DNA of 64,000 nt from Monosiga brevicollis MX1 (GCF_000002865.3 NW_001865050.1:146536-210535), one strand, 5' to 3'; shown: positions 1 through 12,105, counted from the first letter of the stretch. Made by a program: numbers and translations. Notes: generated by a model from the sequence alone, not told the origin.

Positions 1-23
1 CACGCTCATGTTCGTCTGCACAG

Positions 24-919
24 TTTTTGGATGGTCGGCTGCTCGAGGAGTATCAGATTGGTGAACAACTGGGTTCAGGTGGCTTTGGCTTTGTCTGCCG
101 AGCAAAGTGCCGTGCCGATGGCAGCTATGCTGTGGTACGTCGTTTTAACACAAACAATCGGCTGTAAACGGACCCGGGCGTCGTTGTCGCGGATACTCTG
201 AGATGCGCTGTCTCATGTTGCAAGTGGTGCAGGTCAAATTCATCGTCAAGGATAAGGTGCCGGCTGACAATTGGATGGAACGCACCTCGGCCGTGCACAT
301 CATCGTGCCCGAAGAGGGAGATGCTTTCGACAACGATGGTAGGGCGACTTGTCCCAAGGCTTTGGATGTAGCATTTGCGATTGTCGTGCACATGCACCCG
401 CGCCCTGACCGTGCTGGGTATAACTGCGTGCATTTATTGTCTGCAGGGCCAGTTCCGGCCGAGATTGCCATCCTATGCCAACTGCAACACCCTAACATCA
501 TTCACGTCGATGCAGTCTACGAGAACGACAGCTTTTATCAGGTCGGCTAGTCGACGCCTTGTACCAGACTGCAAGCGTGCTGCATTCTTTCCTAATTTTG
601 CAATTTTGCCCCCCGTTGCAGATGGTCTTTCCGGAAACCTGCCCGGGCTTTGATCTCAGCGAATTTATCGACTCTAATGGTGGTCTTGAGGAACCGCTGT
701 GCAGCTATCTCTTTCGACAGGTGTGTGCTTGGTGGCATATCCCAGAATTGTGGGTTCGATGTGGCAACCGGCAGCAGCTCGCTCAACTTACATTGCATCC
801 CGTTGACAGCTGGCTGAGGCAGTGGCGTACCTACACGATCATGGCATTTGCCATCGCGACATCAAATGCGAGAATGTACTGGTGGTATGTGGCTTTGAAA
901 GACTAGCTCTGCGGGCCTC

Positions 920-966
<47 letters not shown>

Positions 967-2218
967 GTTGTTGCAGCTATTCCAATGACCCTGTATGCGT
1001 GCTCACCGCCGGGCTGCTCCCCGTGGCATGCGATCAGAACTTTGATTTGCGTGTTCAGCTGATTGATTTTGGAAGTGCCACTCATTTTACGGAAGACACA
1101 CGATTCAGCGTGTTTCCGGGCACCATCGAGTACTGCTGCCCCCGCATTCTCTGCGGCGAAAAGTAAGCACCATGCCCATGATGTCATCTCCAGACACATG
1201 ATATATTGAGTGGTTGAGAGTTTGCCCAGAGCTTTCAAGCCACGTGCGGTTGACTTGATTCCAAGCCCCGTCGATGTCTATTTGTGCTTGCTTGTATTCT
1301 TCTTCACTTTCAAGAAGTGGGAGCTCACGGCCTTGACCTGTGTTCATAGCTACTATGGACCGGATTTGGACGTTTATGCACTGGGCTTTACCCTCTACAT
1401 GCTTGTCTTCTCTGAGCAGCCTTTCTTCGACGTGGAGGAAAAACTTCAAGGCATTCTCTTGCCACCTCGCGTCATCTCAAAGACCTTGCTGAGGTTCGTT
1501 GGTCGCTCGTGGTCCAAACTCTGGCTTTTGGGTGGGAAAAAGTGCGCTATTCAGGTGCAACCAGTTCATAAGATATGAAGGGGGGCATCCTTCACTTGGC
1601 TGTAGCCCTCACCACACTCTCCTGTTCGGCACCTTGCATCAAGCTTGCTGCGTCTCATGCTGAATCCCGATCCACACACTCGTGTAACCATGGCCGAAGT
1701 CCGCCAGGACCCGTGGTGTCAAACGGTATGTGATATGGTCACGTCTTGATCGCGACTGTTCTGCTTCCAAGACTGACTCGATGATGTGCGGCAACCCCTA
1801 TCAGGACGTGTCAGAGAATGTGCTGGCAATTGCTGAAAGTGAGCAATGGCAGGCCTCTCGGATGGATATGGAGGCTGAAGTAAGTCATCACTGTACATTT
1901 TGTGTTTGTGTGGATGGTCCTGCTGTGGTTTATCGCCACCGGCAACAACAGGCCTGACAAGAGCTCGCTCGTCCATTCCGACGACTGAAGTGAATCCTCA
2001 CCGATGTACCGATCATTCCGCAGCGGCATGAGGCGTTTGAAGTGCGCAGCGTCCCGACGTCACCACGTCGTCAATCCAGCTTGACCATCTTGTCGGGCAT
2101 TGTGTCTCGCCGTGACTCCACTGAGGATGCCGAAGAGGCAGCGCGCCAGAGCGTGATCAAAACCTTGATGGCGTCAGGGGTAGACATCAAGTCTTTGCAA
2201 GGCCACGTGAGTATCTAG
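24..2218 (+). CDS. PASK: PAS-domain kinase (PASK-type) catalytic domain, 5' partial
   Basis: Serine/threonine kinase. Ten exons are visible: 24-134, 233-338, 447-541, 622-720, 810-884, 1038-1162, 1350-1493, 1644-1725, 1805-1879, 2024-2218 (368 residues). The first begins behind a CAG acceptor, so the N-terminus, where PAS domains would lie, is outside the window. Motifs in order: glycine loop GSGGFG, VKF lysine, helix-C glutamate in EIAIL, CHRDIKCEN catalytic loop, IDFGSA, then GTIEY. Order and wording follow PASK closely (VPADNWMER, LSEFIDSNGG, YMLVFSEQPF). PASK senses metabolic state and phosphorylates glycogen- and translation-related targets. Oddity: the APE position reads CPR, so the conserved glutamate is arginine. 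A Ser/Arg-rich tail of about 90 residues follows the domain. PASK identity is firm for the catalytic half; the PAS domain is untested. Confidence 0.85.
922..962 (+). repeat. poly-T run inside kinase intron 5
   Basis: About 41 consecutive T in the intron between exons 810-884 and 1038-1162, on the transcribed-sense strand. Similar sense-strand T runs occur in introns of the phosphatase (about 8692), ZRANB3 (about 52365) and cyclin genes. Length may be affected by assembly. Confidence 0.9.
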
Positions 2219-2677
2219 CATGCCATGGGACAGCCAGCTGCTGGCATGCGTGTGGGCAAGGATCAGCATGAGTCCTTCAAGTCCTGTTTTGTTTCCTTTT
2301 GCTTCCGCTCGTGAGCTTTTGAAGCGAAGCATGTGAGTGTATTCAGAGGGTAAGATCTCTGCAAATAAATGATGATTGTGACGGCTGAGCCGATTCCAAC
2401 TAATGAAGCGAATTGTGGCACCCGAGCCTCTTCTTCTCTCTTCTTTGTTTTTTTTTTTTTTTTATGCAAATTTTCCTCTTTCCTTGTTCTTTTTGTTTGT
2501 TCTCTATTCTTCCTCGAGAGTTCCGATGTCGAGTGTTTGTTTGCTTCCTAATTGACAGCGTGTGAATTCTTCTTTGAGGAGACAATGATACCAGTTCTCG
2601 AATGAAACGACTGACTGGAAACCAGAAGGGCGCAGGCGCGCTGGCATAGAAAACTATCATGAGGCACAGCCATCTGC
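2219..2677. other. convergent intergenic spacer
   Basis: Lies between the stop codons of two convergent genes. It holds T-rich stretches (for example 2449-2463) that probably belong to 3' UTRs. I see no gene in it. Confidence 0.6.
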
Positions 2678-5590
2678 TCAAGCCAGCTTGACACACACAT
2701 CACGCACGACCTGCAGACAACGGTAAATCTGATCTTCCTCAATGCACAATGGGGGCTTGAAACTGCGCGCCGGTGCAGGCCCGGAATGAGGATTGAGGAT
2801 GGCCATGAAAGAAAGGATATGCCTCCCGCACGGTGCGCACATTGCTCGTTTAGCCACATCCCATGGAATAGTACATACCGGAGGACATGTGAATGAATGC
2901 CACCCTTGCCAAGAACAATACCATGATCCAGACACTCTTGCAGAATGGCCGGCATGTGCGGGTGTTTCTTGGCAGCTGACGGCACGCGCAGGTGGAGGCC
3001 TGCCGACATTGGGATCATGGGACGCGTGACACCACCACAGTTGCAAATACAACGCTTGGCCTTTGGCAAGGAGAAAAGACGACGAGTCGAGCGAATCGGG
3101 CAAAGGCCAATGCCTTGATCCTCTGCAAGCTAGAGCAACGCACCGAGGAACAGGCCACGACCCGTCACGCGCTCAAAGACGTGTGGGTGCTCGTCACAAA
3201 GCGATTCGAGACCGCTGCGCAAGAAGGCGCCCATACTGGCGGCGCGAGCAACGAGATTATCTTCTTCAATCGCAGCCATCACGGCCAGGCCTGATGGAGT
3301 TGAGAGGCGTGCACACAAGAGCAAAGGAGCGCTGGTTAATGGAACGCAAAAGGGACAGGCGTGGGGCTCCATCACACGGCATGGCAGCAACACACAACAA
3401 AACGGAACAAAATGAATGGACTTGTTGCCTGCCATTCATCAAGTGCTCACCAGCGGCAGCAGCGGGGGGGTTGCCACCGAAGGTGGAAAAGAGCTTGGCA
3501 TCTTCGATAGCCTCGGCCAATTCAGTACGACAAACTACCGCGCCCAGGGGAAAACCATTGCCGATCGGCTTGCCTGCATGTGCAGAAACGATTTGGCAGG
3601 CCAATGGTCAGCTATCTACTTTCAAATCGCTCAAGCTCACTGTTTGAACCCCTGTTGGAGAATACCAACCCATTGTCACGATATCCGGGATGACGCCATC
3701 CCGTTCAAAGCCCCAAAAGGTGCCGCAGCGTCCAAAGCCCGTTTGCACCTGAACCCCAGGAGTGCGAGGAGGAGAACGATGGTAAATTTGAAACTGATTC
3801 CGCCCATTGCCCTCAAATTTTGACATTTCGCCTCTGGGCACAAACCTCATCGGCAATGGTGATGCCCCCCAATTGCTGCACATGGTCAAACACCTCCTTC
3901 AAGTACTCGTCGGGCCAGTCGACGTTGCCGCCGACCCCCTGGACAGTCTCGGCGATGAAGGCTGCGGGAGCGCTGCACGTGGGATGATATCAGGCAGGCA
4001 AAGGGTGAAGGAAGATCTGATGGGACAAAAAAAAAAAGTTGCGACTGTAAAGCACGTGGCAATCGGCTCAGATATCATCGGATCGTACGATTCTGCCGTG
4101 CCATCACCGTCCAGTACCGCCTTGCTGCTCGCCACGCCCTCTTCCAAAGTCTACTCATGAAGCATGGATATGAGCCCAGCTGACAGCGAGAGCTCTTGAT
4201 GAAGTTGATACTCATGTTGCACGTTTCTTACCCAGGGCATTGGAACCACAGCTGTACGAGAAAACTGGACCCCGTCGCCGCGAACACAGGAGCACAATGG
4301 AAATGCAGCAAAGCATGAGCAGTGTCAGGGCGCCGCCACTACGCACACCTGGCTACCGCGTTTGATGGTGGCCTGGCATTTCAATCCACAAGCTTCTTGA
4401 TTGGGGTCCATACCGCAGACGCGTCGCTGCCCTTGCTAGCGCTGATGCCGGTGGAGGAGGATGAGTTGATCTCGTTGATGGCAGAGGTGATGCCATGATA
4501 GCAGTTCTGGTGTTTGCACGAGAAGGTCCGTGAGAAACAGGCACTCGAGCCCACACTCATACACTCTTACATGGCTACTCAAGCGACTGCGATGCTGACC
4601 TCGATGGCTACGATTCGCTGGCGACCCGTGTAGTCACGGGCAATTTGCATGGCCAAGTCGTTGGCTTCAGAGCCACTGTTGACCAGGAAAACTGACCAGC
4701 CCTGACCGGACGGGATTCAAGCGAGCCGATCATCGACACGCGACAACAAGATGACTTGAAAGCGTCACAAAAGGCACAAATACAGCGTGCAAGCACACGA
4801 CTCGTTGCCCCGAGAATGGAGAAGAGGTGCGCGACGCAAGGAGGCCAACCTTGCCAGTGGGTGATTCGGGCATCTTGCTGATGAGTGCGTCGATATAACT
4901 AAAGGCCAGACAGGAAAGAGGCTCAGAAACGCAGTAGCGCATGCACCTAGGGCGAGCCTGACAAACCCAAAGGAGCCTGGGGAACACGAGGCGCGAGCTC
5001 AATATGCAATGTACCGGGGCGTAACCTCGGATAGAAAGCGAGTCGAGAGTGAGCTCTTGAGCATCTGAGCATAGACGGCCTCTGCCACGCGCGCATCACT
5101 GTGGCCGATCTAGAAAAGGCACCATCAGGAAACATGGTCAGGAATCGCAGAGTGCAAACCGGAGCAACTGAGGTGCACCCTTTTGATTCATCGCGATCCC
5201 ACCCACCTGATGGACGTTGTTATAAAAGTCAATGTATTCCCGGCCTTGGTAATCGGTAAGGACGGCTCGGCGCGCCTCGACAATCAAGAGGGGCTACATG
5301 TTACACAGACCCGGGCCGGGCCGAGCCGAGCAGGCGCCATGTTGGAGCTGTGAGGCAAACGCGTGTGGCACGCACGTGCAGAACTAGGCAGGGGGAAATC
5401 ATACCTCATCGAAAAAGGTATACAAGGATCGGGTATGATTCTCCCATGTCTGGCGGAGCTTGTCGTATGAAAGAGGCGGCGCCGCGGTAGCACCGAACCG
5501 CAGCTGCAGACGCAGCGGGGCATGGCTCACCGGCCGTGCAGACCGCATCAGGCTGCCCAGCACTCGAGCCCCATGTTGACGAATCGCCAT
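2678..5590 (-). CDS. mitochondrial class III aminotransferase (AGXT2/ETNPPL-like)
   Basis: PLP enzyme of fold type I, class III, 453 residues. Exons, 5' to 3': 5590-5405, 5293-5207, 5109-5015, 4898-4850, 4701-4600, 4506-4414, 4372-4357, 4251-4232, 4150-4108, 3961-3846, 3748-3670, 3573-3451, 3290-3144, 2999-2879, 2762-2678. The 16 and 20 nt microexons are inferred from phase and fit the family. Visible motifs: NSGSEAND (phosphate binding), AYHG-like [17 protein letters not shown] with the cofactor aspartate, [12 protein letters not shown] with the PLP lysine, TFGGNP, and VLRFKPPLCI near the end. The N-terminus [20 protein letters not shown] is basic and amphipathic, typical of a mitochondrial presequence. 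The family includes alanine-glyoxylate aminotransferase 2 and the phospho-lyases ETNPPL and PHYKPL. VQGV favours AGXT2 and the KPP motif the phospho-lyases, so the substrate is open. Confidence 0.85.
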
Positions 5591-5620
5591 TATTACGGTC
5601 TCCGTACCCCCACGATCCTA

Positions 5621-5621
<1 letters not shown>

Positions 5622-5654
<33 letters not shown>
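5622..5654. repeat. (CA)n microsatellite
   Basis: Pure CA dinucleotides about 30 bp upstream of the aminotransferase start. A shorter CA run occurs near 5750. Confidence 0.95.
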
Positions 5655-5660
<6 letters not shown>

Positions 5661-5989
5661 CACGTCAGCATCCAGATCCGCGTCCACATGCACCTCCGCG
5701 CACCACCCAGGGAAGGACGGAAGAGCAGGAGCCGTCTCGCTCCCCCGCACACACACACACACACTGAATGCGCTCTTACCGCAAAAAAAAAAATCAAAAT
5801 CAAATCAACTTGTAGGTATTGGGACTTTATGTAGATGAACATGAGGTTATTGCGGTTATGTTAATATGCAATGTTCAAGTTATTGTATTGTATTCTGATG
5901 ATAGTGCGCAGTGTGGATGTGACACTAGATTTGTCAGATGATTCGGTGTGACTGTATCTCACTGTGTTCGCTATCTGTGATTTCTTCTG

Positions 5990-5994
<5 letters not shown>

Positions 5995-6052
<58 letters not shown>
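5995..6052 (+). repeat. (CT)n tract upstream of phosphatase start
   Basis: About 29 CT units on the coding strand of the downstream gene, ending 40 bp before its ATG. One of several such coding-strand pyrimidine tracts in the window. Confidence 0.95.
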
Positions 6053-6057
<5 letters not shown>

Positions 6058-6091
6058 TCCATTTTATCTCTCAGAGTTGAAACGACCAAGA

Positions 6092-8906
6092 ATGGCAGCG
6101 GGGATGACCCGGTTGGGCGTGCTGCTGCTTGTGGGCTTGGCCCTGGCTCACAATGTGGTTGCTGTGACCGTTGAGCCGTCAACCTGTCGATCGTGCGAGG
6201 TAAAGGGTGTACTGTGGACGCTTTGGCGCCTCGGAGGGCCTGGATGAACCGCGCGCACCTGCCATGACTTGACGCTCTCTGGCTTTGCGCCTGAATGGCT
6301 GGCATGTTAGATTGTCATCTCGGATATTGAAGCCGCTTTGGAGGCAAACTCGACCCAAGAGGTGCGTAGCGCGTGGCCCGTGTCAGTTCGTCAGCCACCC
6401 CGCCTCCCCACGTTGTGGTTGATGCGTTTTGACCTCCTCATGGTCATGTGTTGGTGTTTCAGGCCATCATCTCCAAGCTCGAGGAAATTTGCAACTTGCT
6501 GCCCGCCAGCGATCGCTATCAGGTCGATAAGCAGCGCCTGCCCACCATGCTCTGCTTCCACTCCGTTGGGACGCGTAGCATGAGTTTCCAGATCTTGCGC
6601 CCCACTTCATCCTTGCACTCATGACCCCCTCCCCGCCTCGCACTTCCGATTTCCCGTCTGCCCCCCGCTCCTGATGAAATTTCTGAATCACTCTTTCGGG
6701 CTTGATGCAGTGCCGCAATCAAGTTGTGCGCCTGCTGCCCCAGCTGAATCAATCTCTGGACTCGATTGTCACCAAGGTACGTACACCCGCCGCGTGGCCA
6801 ATTCCCAGCAGCCGTGGCCCGCCGTACCCACTCAACTCGTGCATGTGGCCGGTCGCACTGCAGTACTCGCCCCGAGCCCTCTGCTCAATGCTAGGAACGT
6901 GTCAAGTCGATTGCTGTGCAACCCCGTATCTGCCGGAACAAATTCACATTGCCCTCACCACGGACCCCTCGGAAATGGTTGTCATGTGGACCACCTTGGA
7001 CGTACGTGCCTGGCCTGAACAGCAGCCAGTCGCCCCGAGCCATCCATCGCCTTTACCTGCTGTGGCCTGTAAAGGCTGTACTCACCCCATCTGCCTCATG
7101 TTTAGGCCACGCCCACCCCCACGGTCATCTTTGGCACATCATCGACAGACCTGAACCGCAACGTGTCGGCTACGCAAACGTCCTATTCCTATGGTGGTTG
7201 GAATGGTCACATCAATACGGCCAAATTGACTGGTCTTGCTCACAACACCACGTACTACTACCGCGTCGGGGATGCCAGCGTGGCACCCGACTACTGGATG
7301 AAGCCCGCTTGGAGCCAGCCTCGCGAGCTTGCCTTTACCACCCCACTCCCAGCTGGCCCCACCCAGTCCACTCGCATCGCTGTCATCGGCGATGCCGGCG
7401 CAACTGACGCCAGCCTGCTAACGTGCGCCCCTGTTTCTGTGTTCCCCCGTACCCCCTTCTTTGAAGCCAAACATGTGGCCCGTTCTCACCACCACCGACC
7501 CATGTCCTTTAGGTTTTCTCGTCTCCTCATTGAGCGAGACAGCGCATATCAGTTGTTGCTGCACGACGGTGATATTGGGTGCGACTCGACTCGTCCGGCA
7601 ACACAATTTCGCTTCAGATCTCATCTGTGAGTCCCTTGCTCTTTTGTCGGTATAGCTATGCAGATGGCTACCAAGCCATCTGGGATGAGCACATGCGCAA
7701 AATGGAGAGCATTGCGGCCTACGTGCCCATGATGACCTCGCCAGGCAATCACGAGGGCTTTTACAACTTCCACCCCTACAAATACCGCTTCACCATGCCG
7801 GCCAACGAAAGCGGCTCTTCGGATCCTCTGTACTACAGCTTCAACTACGGCAACATGCATATTGTCTCGCTCAACTCGGAAGGCTTCATGGGTCTCTCCG
7901 CCCAAGCCATCACACCGACCTCGCCCATGTACACGTGGCTGGCCAAGGTCAGAGCGCCTACCCATTGCTTGCGCAAGGCCCTGGCTTCTTCGACACATGC
8001 TCACGTGCTTGAGGCCTCTTTCGCTGCCCAGGACCTTGCTGCCGTCAACCGCAGCGTCACCCCCTGGCTCGTGGTGATGCTCCACCGCCCTCTGTACTGC
8101 AGCGAGCACGTATGTGTGGACACCTCCACCTGCCTTCCCTTGCATTCGCGCATGAGACGCCACAGGCTTGGCTGACCCTACCCCACGCTTTTCCAGGATC
8201 ATGATTGTGAGGCGGAAGCCACGGTGCTCCGCGACGGCCTTGAGGCACTCTTTGTGAACAACTCGGTGGATCTGGTTATCCAGGCGCATCGCCACAACTA
8301 CCAAGTGACCTGGCCCACGGCATTCGGAACCAACACCAGCCTTGACTACGTGGCCCCGACCGCCCCGGTTTACATTGTCAACGGTGCCGCAGGGGTACGT
8401 ATTCTGCTGCGTCCCTCGGTGCTGAGCGCATGGAGTTGTTGCCCTGGGCAAAGTGGCGACCGTCTCGGTTCTCGACCCTGTGTGCAATCAAGCTAACCTG
8501 TGAGTGTTCAATCTCTCTCACTCTCTTTCTCCTCTGACCTTGGCTCTGTAGAACAAGGAGCATACCATGGGACCGGGCTCTTGTGAGCAATCTTGGTGCC
8601 GCATTGGGCTCGAAGAATATGGCTACGGTTGGTATCGAGCGGGCAATTTGAGTGTGCGGCGTGTGCATGTTCAGACTTGTTATCCCATCTTTTTTTTTTT
8701 TTTTTTTTTTTTGTTTGTTTGTTTGTTTGTTTGCTTTGTTGTTTTGTTTTTCTAATTGGGACACGCTGGGTGCCATGCACGGACCAATAGCCATTATGAC
8801 AAGCAGTGACCCCACCAAGCTGCAATGGACTTATTACGCCTCGGCTGATGGCAGTGTGCTGGACGAGTTTACGATTACCCGACCCTCGCACCCCATCGAA
8901 GCCTAG
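6092..8906 (+). CDS. secreted saposin-B / purple acid phosphatase fusion
   Basis: Metallophosphoesterase of 529 residues in 12 exons: 6092-6199, 6311-6361, 6463-6522, 6711-6776, 6864-7001, 7106-7422, 7513-7578, 7656-7947, 8032-8109, 8197-8394, 8552-8651, 8791-8906. Residues 1-25 form a signal peptide (LGVLLLVGLALA). Residues 30-110 form a saposin-B-like helical domain with cysteines in the expected order (CRSCE, EEICNLL, CRNQ, ALCSMLGTC, CC). Next come the N-terminal beta domain of purple acid phosphatases (PEQIHIAL, TTYYYRVGD) and the catalytic domain. All seven metal ligands are present: GDAG, GDIGYADGY, GNHE, HRP and AHRH. The usual GHxH glycine is alanine. Saposin modules bind lipid, so a lipid-associated or lysosomal phosphatase is likely (inference). 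Acid sphingomyelinase has a comparable saposin-metallophosphatase layout but a different catalytic family. Confidence 0.88.
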
Positions 8907-9116
8907 GAGACATTTGTTGTGGTCGCTGACGACAACATCATCGTACACTTGATATCAATTCAGGATTTCCAAAATCTTCTCTGACCAGCTTTGTAGCCTG
9001 ATGGCGCTTGTTTTCCAGCTTTTTGTTCTATCCACGATGCTCGCACACCAATTGGGCCACTCCGGGCCTGGACTTGATCGCGGCGAGAAGGAGCGGCCCG
9101 CCTTTGGATTGACCCA
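8907..9116. other. convergent spacer, phosphatase / Hikeshi
   Basis: 210 bp between two convergent stop codons. Only 3' UTR sequence is expected and no ORF is supported. Confidence 0.6.
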
Positions 9117-10256
9117 TCATCTCCAAAAGGTGGGGTCGTGTGCCAGCTTGCTCTTGAAGGTTTCATACCACTTGTTGATACAACCAATGGGAAACCAGCT
9201 ATCACCACCCTGTGCTGCGCGAGCGGCTGCCTCTTGCTGCGTGACGGCAAAGCTACCCACAAAATCCACGAGGTTTTGCGCAGTGTAGTCGATAAAGGCA
9301 GAAAAGTCTGACGCGTTGGACACGCTGCGGAAATAGAGCGATGGAGCGATGGGAACGTCGGTCAAAAGCCAAAACGAGAACGAGAAGGAGATGAAATAAG
9401 CGCAGATAGGAGGCACCGATAACGGTAATCGACCATCTCTGAAACTGGCCGGCGGTAGCTCGGGAGCATGCACGCACCTAGACTTGTAAGCCGCAGTCTT
9501 GCCCATCAGCTCCTGCAAGGGCTCCAAGGAAACGCCAATCTGAGCAATGTCTAATGAAGGCTGCTGGCTCATGGCCCCAAACGGCATGTCCGTGGCTGCA
9601 TGTGGCTTGACCTGGCCCAGAGAGCAAGTCCGAAAGAACAACGGAGTGGATGGGTCATGAGACACTGGCGGTAGGCATATCCTCCCCGTCGTGGTGCAAG
9701 CGCAGAAGGCATCATCGCATGGGGCGAGTGCAAAGACCAGGAGAGCTTTGTACCTTGACAATGCGAAAAAGCGCCGAAGGCTTCTCGTTGCAGATATAAC
9801 CGAGGTAGTGCCAACCTTGCTCCGACCCGGGCCAACAGATGTAGATGCCAGCTCCAGCCCCATCAGGCAAGGGTGCTTGTGTGAAGACCTGAACGAGCAC
9901 GACATGGACATGACCAGCACCAGGCCGCATGGCGCATGGGCGCAAATGAGTACAACCCCAAGATGATGAGCGACATGAAGCAAGCCAGGGACTTGGCCGC
10001 ATGATGTGAACCATGCATATCAAAAGATACGATGAAGCCGCGAGATAGCCACGTACGGAAATGTGGTTGACTGACTCGGGAGCGGGCAATGGGAAGACAA
10101 ATTGCGTCCCTTCCGGATTGACCTGGGGTCGCCAAAGCATCAGAGCGTAAGGATGGCACGTGAAGGGAGCGGAGCAATGTCTTCAGCACGTCAAAGCGGG
10201 TGTACCTGTTCCGGGTTGAAGTCGACCAGGCGGCCTGGTACGAGCAGACCCAGCAT
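9117..10256 (-). CDS. HIKESHI: Hikeshi (Hsp70 nuclear import carrier)
   Basis: Carrier that binds ATP-form Hsp70 and takes it through nuclear pores during heat stress by contacting FG repeats. Five exons: 10256-10206, 10122-10057, 9888-9754, 9611-9478, 9324-9117, encoding 197 residues, the same length as the human protein. The start MLGLLVPGRLV matches the conserved N-terminus. Further landmarks are QFVFPLPAPESVNHI, LGYICNEKPSALFRI (the Hsp70/nucleoporin-contacting region), PFGAM, AQIGVSLEPL, NLVDFVGSFAV, and KWYETFKSKLAHDPTFW at the C-terminus. All junctions are GT-AG and in phase. It is divergent with TOM22, with 854 bp between the two starts. Identity is very likely. Confidence 0.95.
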
Positions 10257-10410
10257 GTCGACGGCTAAACGGCCGAAAAGTCACGCGCACCCAGCACCAC
10301 TCGTTTCAAACCCTAGCTCAAATCAGCCACGGCTCAGGAACCAAAAGCCGCGTCCATCCGCCACTGATAGGCAATCAATCCAGCGGAAACCAGCACGAGG
10401 CGGCGAGCGG

Positions 10411-10438
10411 GTGTGTGTGTGTGTGTGTGTGTGTGTGT
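10411..10438. repeat. (GT)n microsatellite
   Basis: Fourteen GT units followed by a short GA stretch, about 155 bp upstream of the Hikeshi start. Confidence 0.95.
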
Positions 10439-10580
10439 CTGCGCGCGCGAGAGAGAGAATCTCAAAAAAATGTGAAAATTTGAGGAAAAATTTTGATTAA
10501 AAGAGGGATGACAATAATCTCAACAGATACTGCATCTTCTCACAGAAGCCGCCACACCACTATACCTATATATCACATCA

Positions 10581-10630
10581 NNNNNNNNNNNNNNNNNNNN
10601 NNNNNNNNNNNNNNNNNNNNNNNNNNNNNN
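10581..10630. other. assembly gap (50 N)
   Basis: Exactly 50 undetermined bases abutting a pure CT repeat. This looks like a placeholder where assembly or sequencing failed in the microsatellite; the real size is unknown. Confidence 0.98.
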
Positions 10631-10890
<260 letters not shown>

Positions 10891-11110
10891 TTTTCTTCAT
10901 TCACACACACGCTTGACGGCAGCCCAAACGTGCGTGAGAGTGTGTGTGTGTGGCCGCACTGCTCTGTTCCTCCTTGGCTCGGCTCGCACCTGGCTCCTGC
11001 TGCGGTCTGACCCACACTTTGCTCTGGCTCTTCGCTCTCACACTCTCTCTCTGTATCCCTCTTTGAAACGCAACAGCCAGTAGCAGTAGTTTTTCATATC
11101 ACCTGTCATC

Positions 11111-12105
11111 ATGTCGGTCGTTCAAGGCAACCCCGCAAAGGAAGAGGTGCGTGTCCTGTTGCTTGCCCATGAGTCCTGGCCCCACAGGACCGGCAGCCCT
11201 GAGCTGCTCTGCCCAGCCCTGTTGTTGTTGATGATGATTCAAGAGGCGTCAATTTGCTCCTATTCTACTCCCTGAGCAGCATGCCACTTGCCGCTTCATG
11301 CCCTCTGGCACGGGGCCCCGACTATCTGCGCTTCCTCATGCACATGCACGCTGCTCCGGCTTGCCACAGCTCTTCGAAACCGTGTTTGAGAGGATAGCCG
11401 GTCTCTCTGAGATGTTCCCCGAGAGCGTGCGCAACGCCGCTGATCGCGTGTCCTCCCTCGCCACCACCGCGGTAAGCGCTCGCCCTCCCCTGCGTCTCAC
11501 TGGATGACTTCAAACGCACGGTGTGAACGTGATACCTGTGGTTCCACCCACTGACAGCTCATGGCCCGGAATCTCCCCTCGTTCTGCAGGTTGGCACGAC
11601 CTTCAACTTGGGTGGCAAGTTTGTCTGGGTGGTGGCCACTTCGGCCCTCGTCATGTTTGTCCCCGTGGTGTACGAGGCGGATCAGGCACGTTGGACTTAC
11701 CTGCCGATGCTGAACCCCTGTGTTGACCATGCGCGCACGTCGCCTCGTAGCCCTGCGTTCCAAATCAAATCAGGGCTCACCATGTGTCATGACGCTACAG
11801 GACCAATACCAGGAGCAGATGCGTCAACAGCAGCAACAGATTGTGCGTTGACGCTCGCATCGTTTGCCGCCTTGAACGCCTGCCCCCACCAGTGTTGGGT
11901 TTTCTCACCGTGCCATGCTTGGCTTGCATAGATGATGGGCAAGGCCCCCATGGGTGGTCCCAACTACCAAGGCCCTGCCGTACCCGGTCCGTGCCTATCC
12001 TCTGCTTCTCGCTCTGCCCCACCCCGCAGATATCGTCCCAATACAAATTACTTACGTGGCCCGTTATTCGTCGTAGGCATGGCGCCCGCTCCTCAGCTTG
12101 CCTAA
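11111..12105 (+). CDS. TOMM22: TOM22, central receptor of the mitochondrial import complex
   Basis: Tail-anchored outer-membrane receptor that organises the TOM complex and hands preproteins to TOM40. Exons 11111-11146, 11370-11471, 11590-11685, 11801-11842, 11932-11986, 12077-12105 encode 119 residues. Diagnostic region: ERIAGLSEMFPESVR, matching the conserved LxEMFPxxxR segment before the membrane span. One transmembrane helix follows (FVWVVATSALVMFVPVVY, about residues 58-75), then a Gln-rich intermembrane tail (MRQQQQQ) ending in Met/Pro/Gly. The acidic cytosolic arm is unusually short, with about 12 residues in exon 1. Intron 3 needs a GC donor (CAG|GCACGT) to stay in frame with the conserved tail. 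The alternative GT donor at VPV|GTGTAC would remove several residues. Confidence 0.9.

Larger units (their letters stand above)
5591..6091. promoter_or_regulatory. divergent promoter, aminotransferase / phosphatase
   Basis: About 500 bp separate two divergent start codons, so both promoters must lie here. It contains a (CA)n run next to the aminotransferase and a (CT)n run ending 40 bp before the phosphatase ATG. No TATA box could be assigned with confidence. Confidence 0.6.
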
